A DNA stretch of 60,687 nucleotides from an uncultured Prevotellaceae bacterium (GTDB lineage: Bacteria; Bacteroidota; Bacteroidia; Bacteroidales; Bacteroidaceae): NCBI GenBank assembly GCA_902801155.1, contig CADCHG010000008.1, forward strand, positions 1 through 60,687. The letters are read 5' to 3'. Below, piece after piece: positions 55,800-60,687 of this stretch (the first letter of the stretch is position 1; each line of letters starts with the position of its first letter). The notes beneath the pieces were generated by a model. It did not search any database. It saw only the letters and a program-made list of their open reading frames with translations, and was not told the origin of the DNA. The translations under genes were made by a program, and so were the position numbers.

Positions 55800-56715
55800 T
55801 CTCCTCAAACTTATGTTTCTTACTCTCCATCAGGTCATCGTAGAACTCAAGTGATTCCTTCGAGAAGCGGAGAGCATTCTGACGCATAGAGTGATAGGCT
55901 GAGAAATAGCCGAGGGTACTTGGATTAGTGAAGTTACGGATAGGATTTGAAGAAGAGCGCTCAGCAATGAAGAGAGCATAGAGGTAGTCGTATGTGCGCT
56001 TGTCAATCTTTCGCACCTCCACGGCAATCTCCTCACCGTCCTTGAGAATGTCCTTGTTGTCCTTGTCGAGGTCGCAATACACGAAGCATCCCACGTTGAT
56101 AGCCGTCATGTCGTCAAATCCCTTGTTGTCGAGAATTGACCACTTATACGGCTTGCCATTGCGTGTCACGAGGGTGTAGAAATAGCCGATAGTATCAGTA
56201 TTATAGCCAGTTACATCAACGTGGTAGTACACCACTTCGTCTTCAAGCATCTGCACCTTATACATATATGTGTCGTCGATACTGAACTGCTCCTGCATCT
56301 GCGATGTTGACTCCGTGACATAATCGCCAATCTGCACCCTGATGGTGTATTCACGCCCTTCCACGCCCTTTATCTCTGAAGAAGAATAGCAGCCTGCACT
56401 ATCGAGTTTGAGGATGCATCGCTCTCCGTTGTCGGAGGTGATGACAACCTGGGCATCACTTACAGGACTCTTGCCAATCTCATCGGTCACGTTCTGTGTC
56501 TGCGAGATTCGTGCCACGGCTCCTTCCTCTGAAATGCCAGCCTCCACCACGTATAGCGGCTCAACCGTGTGATAGTCCATGTCGATTTCTTTTTCGCAGG
56601 AAGAGAAGAGGAGGAGAAGACCCCCCAGCCCCCCAAGGGGGAGCTTTTTAATAGTATTGACGCTTATTATTTCCTTATAAAATTTCATCATATTTATTTT
56701 CATACTTGTTTTCAT
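55795..56715 (-). CDS. DUF4249 surface lipoprotein
   Basis: This 306-residue lipoprotein of the DUF4249 family is usually encoded next to a TonB-dependent receptor, as here. The signal region contains KKLPLGGLGGLLLLFSSC with the lipid Cys at the end. LPLGGLGGL is encoded by a GC-rich intergenic-type repeat (56621-56645). The body (VEAGISEEGAVARISQTQNV; VQIGDYVTE; FSAYHSMRQNALRF) matches the family. ATGs at 56715, 56703 and 56688 are possible starts. It probably assists the receptor at the outer membrane; ligand unknown. Confidence 0.82.
   Translation of the reverse strand: MKTSMKINMMKFYKEIISVNTIKKLPLGGLGGLLLLFSSCEKEIDMDYHTVEPLYVVEAGISEEGAVARISQTQNVTDEIGKSPVSDAQVVITSDNGERCILKLDSAGCYSSSEIKGVEGREYTIRVQIGDYVTESTSQMQEQFSIDDTYMYKVQMLEDEVVYYHVDVTGYNTDTIGYFYTLVTRNGKPYKWSILDNKGFDDMTAINVGCFVYCDLDKDNKDILKDGEEIAVEVRKIDKRTYDYLYALFIAERSSSNPIRNFTNPSTLGYFSAYHSMRQNALRFSKESLEFYDDLMESKKHKFEER
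56621..56645 (-). repeat. GC-rich repeat inside the DUF4249 signal-peptide coding region
   Basis: On the minus strand the sequence reads CTCCCCCTTGGGGGGCTGGG, the same style as the repeats at 20553, 30223 and 56759. It is in frame and encodes hydrophobic Leu/Gly residues that form the h-region. Confidence 0.6.
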
Positions 56716-56758
56716 ATTCGTTTCTAATTATATATTTTATTAATCAAAATACTAACTA

Positions 56759-56817
56759 CTCCCCCTTGAGGGGGTGAGGGGGGAGGAACCCTCCCTTGGG
56801 GAGGGACTGGGTAGGTC
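56759..56817 (-). repeat. GC-rich post-stop repeat after the TonB receptor gene
   Basis: Right after the stop codon on the minus strand the DNA reads GACCTACCCAGTCCC, CTCCCCAAGGGAG, then CTCCCCCCTCACC and CCCCCTCAAGGGGG. It matches the post-trkH repeat almost base for base. Confidence 0.75.
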
Positions 56818-58827
56818 TTACCATTTCAGCGAGAACGATACAAACGGAATTGCTCCGAAGAGTGCTGTCTGAGTGGCTTTTGTGCCGCTTGCTGAGTTGT
56901 CGTCCTCAGAGAACGTGATAACGTAAGGGTTCTCGCGATTGTAGATATTATATACCCCGAAAGCCCACTGGCGCTCGCAATGCTTGAGCTTCTTTGAGTA
57001 GGTGGCGCTCAAGTCGAGGTGATGCGATGACGGTGCACGATAGCCGTTGCGCTCGGCGTAGTAATACACCGTTGAGCCGTCAATCTGATACTTCGCACTT
57101 GGAGCCGTGAGAGCCTGTCCTGAGTTGAATATGAACGATGCAGATACATTCCAGAAGTCATTGAGCTGATACATTCCCACGAGGTTAACATCGTGGCGGC
57201 GGTCGTTGTTGGCTGTGTACCAGCGATTGTTGTTGATGCCGTCAATCTTGTTCTCGCTCCATGAGAGGGTGTATGAAATCCAACCCGTGAGGCGTCCGTT
57301 ATTCTTGTGGGCACTCATTTCCATGCCGTATGCACGTCCCTTACCGCCAAGAATAATATTCTCAATGGCGATGTCCGACTCAAAGTTCTTGCCGTCCTTA
57401 TAGTCGTAGATGTCACGCACCCACTTGTAGTAGCCCTCAATGCTGAAGTCATAGTCGCCTTCCTTCGTCATGCCGAAATATCCGAGGCTCACCTGATCAG
57501 CCTTTTCCGGCTTTACGAAATCCGTGCTCAGCGTGTAGCGGTCCATTGGCATTGAAGTGCTTGAATTGCGTATTGCGTGAATGTTCTGCGCCGTGCGACT
57601 ATATCCGCCCTTGATGCAATGCAGTTCGTTGATATTCAACTTCATACTTGCGCGAGGCTCTATTGCATCGTATTTCTTGAAGTGGTTATACCTCAATCCA
57701 AGCGACATCTCCAGCCATTTCGCAACCTTCCAGTCGTCATTCACCCAACCGGCTATTTCCGTGCCGTAGCGCTGCTCCTTTTCGTGGATGGTGAGATATT
57801 CCCATTCTGCTGAGACGATGTCGTCGTATGATGCCTGTGCACCGATTGAGAAGGCGTGATGTGCAGATGGTCGCCAGTCTATGTTCTCCTTCAGAATGGT
57901 CTGCTCTATGTGCCCGTTCATCTTATAGTCGAGGTGCGTGGCATTGAAACCCATCTTACTCTTGTATCTGTTAAAGGAGAGCGTGGTGTTGAAGCGCAAC
58001 TTCTCGCTAAGCATGTATTTCCAACCGCCTGACACCGCCATGTTGCCCCATCGCATCTCGGCAAGGTCGTCAATCTCCATATTGTCCTTACCCTTGTAGA
58101 ATGACACGAACACCTTGTTTGCTGGTGATATGTCGAAGTCGGTGCGGAAGTTCACGTCATAGAAATTCATGGTGTTCTCACTGTACTTCTCGCTCAGCTT
58201 CAGAAACAGGTCGAGATATGACCTTCGTGCTGAGAACAGCATGCTCACCTTATCCTTCACTATCGGACCGTCAACCTCCACCTTACTTGCAAGCAATCCG
58301 ATGCTGAAGCCTGCGTGCCAGTTGCTCATATCGCCTGCCTTGCTCGCCACGTCGAGTACTGATGAAGTAGCTCCGCCGAACATTGCCGGAATCTGTCCCT
58401 TGTAGAGTGAGGCTGTCTGCATTGCCTCGTCGTTGAAGGCTGAGAATAGTCCAACGAAATGCCCTGGGTTATATATAGGTGCATTGTCAATAAGTACAAG
58501 ATTCTGCGCTGCCGTACCGCCTCTTACCTCGAAACCGCAAGAGCCTTCGCTCTCTGCCTTCACGCCCGGAAGCATCTGAATGGATTTCAGAATGTCCTTC
58601 TCGCCAAACAAGGTCGGAATTTGTGTCATCTTCCCGATATCAATCTTTTCAACACCAATCTGCACCTCCTTCATCCTCTTACTTGCAGATTGCGAAGAAG
58701 TGACAACCACTTCCCGTAGTTTCTGTACTTTCGTCGTACTGTCTTTGACTTCTTGTGCCTGAATAGCCTGAATACCTAATGTTACACATAAAGTCGTCAG
58801 CAATAAAAATTTTCTCATTTTCATCAT
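56818..58827 (-). CDS. TonB-dependent receptor
   Basis: This 669-residue outer-membrane receptor has a signal peptide ending AIQAQ. The plug domain covers about residues 40-150 (LREVVVTSSQ; LPGVKAESEGSCGFEVRGGTAAQNLVLIDNAPIYNP), and a 22-strand type barrel ends in FVSFSLKW. The N-terminal carboxypeptidase-like domain common in such Bacteroidetes receptors is missing, so it is about 100 residues shorter. I take the ATG at 58827; a TTG lies three codons earlier. It is followed by the DUF4249 partner, preceded by structured leader copy d. Substrate unknown. Confidence 0.87.
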   Translation of the reverse strand: MMKMRKFLLLTTLCVTLGIQAIQAQEVKDSTTKVQKLREVVVTSSQSASKRMKEVQIGVEKIDIGKMTQIPTLFGEKDILKSIQMLPGVKAESEGSCGFEVRGGTAAQNLVLIDNAPIYNPGHFVGLFSAFNDEAMQTASLYKGQIPAMFGGATSSVLDVASKAGDMSNWHAGFSIGLLASKVEVDGPIVKDKVSMLFSARRSYLDLFLKLSEKYSENTMNFYDVNFRTDFDISPANKVFVSFYKGKDNMEIDDLAEMRWGNMAVSGGWKYMLSEKLRFNTTLSFNRYKSKMGFNATHLDYKMNGHIEQTILKENIDWRPSAHHAFSIGAQASYDDIVSAEWEYLTIHEKEQRYGTEIAGWVNDDWKVAKWLEMSLGLRYNHFKKYDAIEPRASMKLNINELHCIKGGYSRTAQNIHAIRNSSTSMPMDRYTLSTDFVKPEKADQVSLGYFGMTKEGDYDFSIEGYYKWVRDIYDYKDGKNFESDIAIENIILGGKGRAYGMEMSAHKNNGRLTGWISYTLSWSENKIDGINNNRWYTANNDRRHDVNLVGMYQLNDFWNVSASFIFNSGQALTAPSAKYQIDGSTVYYYAERNGYRAPSSHHLDLSATYSKKLKHCERQWAFGVYNIYNRENPYVITFSEDDNSASGTKATQTALFGAIPFVSFSLKW

Positions 58828-58924
58828 TTTTTTCAAGGGCGTTCATTTGTCTCACCCTTAGGGGTTATAAATCTATTTCGAGTACATCTTTTTACATTTT
58901 GTTTTGATAGGGTGGCTTGTATTC

Positions 58925-58985
58925 TGAACGCTAAGACGCCAAGACACAGAGGCCTTTTTCTTTGCGGCTTTGCGGCTCTGCGTTT
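58925..58985. repeat. AACGCAAAGACGC interspersed inverted repeat, copy 2
   Basis: GAACGCTAAGACGCCAAGACA on one side and CTTTGCGGCTTTGCGGCTCT with GCGTTTA on the other mirror each other, as in the copy at 7443-7523. It sits in the leader of the TonB receptor, downstream of the structured leader. Confidence 0.6.
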
Positions 58986-59018
58986 ATTATATATTGACTG
59001 ACCGCCAACACCTAACTC

Positions 59019-59148
59019 TTGATTTTTCCGAGTGACAACGTGCTTTGCACCTCGCACTCGAAAGATAACGAACGTCGGCTGAAGCCGGTGCGTGTTTCAA
59101 TCTTTCGAGTGCAAAATTACAAAGATCTGTTTGCAATTTGGTTGCAAA
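59019..59148 (-). ncRNA. promoter and structured leader element, copy d (TonB receptor 5' UTR)
   Basis: The -7 element TAATTTTGC is at 59119-59111 on the minus strand; TTTG at 59148-59145 is a distant -33 candidate. The leader starts with a perfect 12 bp stem CACTCGAAAGAT (59111-59100) / ATCTTTCGAGTG (59066-59055). This encloses ACGCACCGGCTTCAGCCGACG (an inner CGGCTTCAGCCG hairpin). GCGAGGTGCAAAGCACGTTGTC follows, and then a third partial copy of the stem word, CACTCGGAAAAAT. About 190 bases then lead to the gene. The rest of 59149-59463 shows no gene. Confidence 0.72.
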
Positions 59149-59463
59149 TGGATTATTTTTCTGGAAATACCGAAAAATGATGATGTGTGATAAATATTGA
59201 TATAATAAGGTGAAAAAGTGCGTTTTTGCTGTAATTTTTTTGTGTTTTTTGCGTCGTCTGTTTAATAAAGCATATTCCCCACGCAGGAATGATGTCAGCC
59301 GAAAATTCGACCCACATATTTCATGATATTCAACAGCGCAAATTTGCGCCCTCGTAGAGCATAGTAAAAGGAAACAGATTTGTCTGATAGCTGGAGCGAT
59401 ACACATTCCGCTAATTCTCAGGCACATCAGATAAATCCGCTTCCATTTTTCTTGACCTTATAC

Positions 59464-60657
59464 TCAAATCTTGAAATACTTCGCTATAGCAGCCTTCAAA
59501 TCCTCTTGATCGCTTATTCTTCCAAGGATAACGCCATCTGGAGAGACGAAGAAATAGCTCGGACCTGTTTCTGTTCCGTATCTCTGCATAATATCCTCTG
59601 CATTTTTCTTGTCATTCCATTCATGCCAAGGGTCCCTGCCGTATTTATTCGGGTCTTTACATTCTATATCCCAATAATACTGAGCATCACAATTCACCAT
59701 TAGCATATCCACCTTGTCGGAATGGTTCTTATAGAGATTGTTGAGCACTTCATTAGGGCGATGCTTCACACATGGAACGCAGGATCTTGAGTTGAATTCA
59801 AGCAGAAGGTATTTGCCATTACCGTTGAATTCCGTCAAGTGATGTTCTTTGTCCTGATGGTCATAGAGCACAAAATCATGCAACTTCTCACCAATCTTTA
59901 TTGGCTCGTATTTAGGCAACAAGTATTTTCTTGCCCTATTGATGAATTCATCATAAGGCGCATCCTTAGGAACAATAGCCAATAACTTTGCAGCCCTTCC
60001 CCTTATTCCCATGTTTTTATTTTTACCCTCTAAAATCATGAGGGAAAGAGTACAGAGGTTGCTTGCAAAGACAGAACTGTATTTTCTGTCTTTCATGAAT
60101 TCAATCATGTACTCAACATATAGAGAATCTGCTTCTCTCACCTTCTTTTTCACAGAGTAATAGTCATCATCCTCTTTATTAACCCAATCGTCTCTTCTTT
60201 TCAGATCCCAATACCCCGGGAGTTTCTCATCCAAGTAGGCACGATATTCATTTGCCTCAATTTGCTTGGGATTGTCACTCTTTGCATACCAATTCATTTC
60301 ATGAATCCCAACACCTGTTATAGTAGCCTTTGTGCCTGGAGTTACATATAAATGCAAAGAATGACGACTCATGGACGGACCATACTTTGCTATCAACAAA
60401 TATTCATCTGTTGGGCTTTCTGGTGTGTAAACAATTCTGAATTTACCGTTTCTTAGAGTATCCCCCTGAAGTGGAGCATAGCCATCAGTTCCCCACTGGC
60501 GCCCCCCTACCATAACGACAGTCTCTGGAGGTACACGCTCCAAAGTACCTTCAACAATTATTGGGACAATACTCTTTTCATCAGAAGCCTTTGACTCCTG
60601 TGCCCAACTGCAGATTGCGGTGAGTAAAAACATAAATGTGATAAAGGATTTTTTCAT
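59464..60657 (-). CDS. exported thioredoxin-like protein of the TlpA/DUF4369 type
   Basis: This 397-residue exported protein has a signal peptide ending ICSWAQ. Residues about 30-115 form a beta-rich DUF4369-like domain (VEGTLERVPPETVVMVGG; LRNGKFRIVYTPES). A helical linker follows, and the C-terminal 140 residues are a thioredoxin fold with Cys293-Val-Pro-Cys296 and a later cis-Pro region (TGPSYFFVSPDGVI). It probably reduces or isomerises disulfides in the periplasm. The last 30 bp of the window are its upstream region, so its promoter is not seen. Confidence 0.84.
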   Translation of the reverse strand: MKKSFITFMFLLTAICSWAQESKASDEKSIVPIIVEGTLERVPPETVVMVGGRQWGTDGYAPLQGDTLRNGKFRIVYTPESPTDEYLLIAKYGPSMSRHSLHLYVTPGTKATITGVGIHEMNWYAKSDNPKQIEANEYRAYLDEKLPGYWDLKRRDDWVNKEDDDYYSVKKKVREADSLYVEYMIEFMKDRKYSSVFASNLCTLSLMILEGKNKNMGIRGRAAKLLAIVPKDAPYDEFINRARKYLLPKYEPIKIGEKLHDFVLYDHQDKEHHLTEFNGNGKYLLLEFNSRSCVPCVKHRPNEVLNNLYKNHSDKVDMLMVNCDAQYYWDIECKDPNKYGRDPWHEWNDKKNAEDIMQRYGTETGPSYFFVSPDGVILGRISDQEDLKAAIAKYFKI

Positions 60658-60687
60658 CGTCGTTTTGTTTTTAGTTTTTGTTTTAGT

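Overview
The window looks like the chromosome of a Prevotella-type gut or rumen Bacteroidales. Three things point there. Promoters are of the Bacteroidetes kind (TTTG or TTG, about 20 bases, then TAnnTTTGC). Family content is typical: an RprXY-like two-component system, SprA, a fimbrillin-like lipoprotein, a TonB receptor with a DUF4249 lipoprotein, and pectin-degrading PL9 and CE8 enzymes. Ribosome binding sites are not purine-rich. I see no rRNA, tRNA, CRISPR array, phage or complete insertion sequence.

Layout. 0.4-2.7 kb: RprX/RprY-like kinase and regulator. 2.8-8.7 kb: MATE exporter, alaS, a MerR-like regulator and an MFS exporter. 9.1-10.0 kb: cysK. 10.3-15.9 kb: a compact six-gene nitrogenase-like cluster (nifB-like, nifX-like, nifH-like, second nifX-like, nifD-like, nifK-like), bracketed by two nearly identical terminators. 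15.9-19.9 kb: a 370 bp palindromic element, a fimbrillin-like lipoprotein with a small upstream gene, and an alpha/beta hydrolase. 20.1-26.8 kb, minus strand: asd-dxs-trkA-trkH and a 45-residue protein. 26.9-31.5 kb: cation/proton antiporter, LolD-like ATPase, a CvfB-like S1 protein and a VanX-like dipeptidase. 31.9-37.6 kb, minus strand: PL9 pectate lyase and a large pectin methylesterase. 37.8-40.6 kb: a DUF4468 protein and an LRR-SLH lipoprotein. 41.3-54.4 kb: ruvA, sprA, nadB, a DacB-like carboxypeptidase and a degenerate histidine kinase. 54.7-60.7 kb: ddh, a DUF4249/TonB pair and a thioredoxin-like lipid- or envelope-associated protein.

The most notable system is the nitrogenase-like cluster. 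Its NifH is close to canonical, and its NifB keeps all the cysteine motifs. There is only one D/K pair, no nifEN, and the K-like subunit lacks a counterpart of one P-cluster cysteine. This suggests a reductase using a NifB-derived iron-sulfur cofactor, with a substrate that need not be N2. The second notable signal is a structured leader family that begins at the expected +1 of four unrelated transcription units (rprX, cysK, the hydrolase, the TonB receptor). Its basal stem changes in a compensatory way from locus to locus. Intergenic DNA is otherwise full of repeats built from locus-specific words repeated in direct and inverted orientation, and of GC-rich repeats placed right after stop codons. 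In two places the GC-rich repeat also sits inside a coding sequence.
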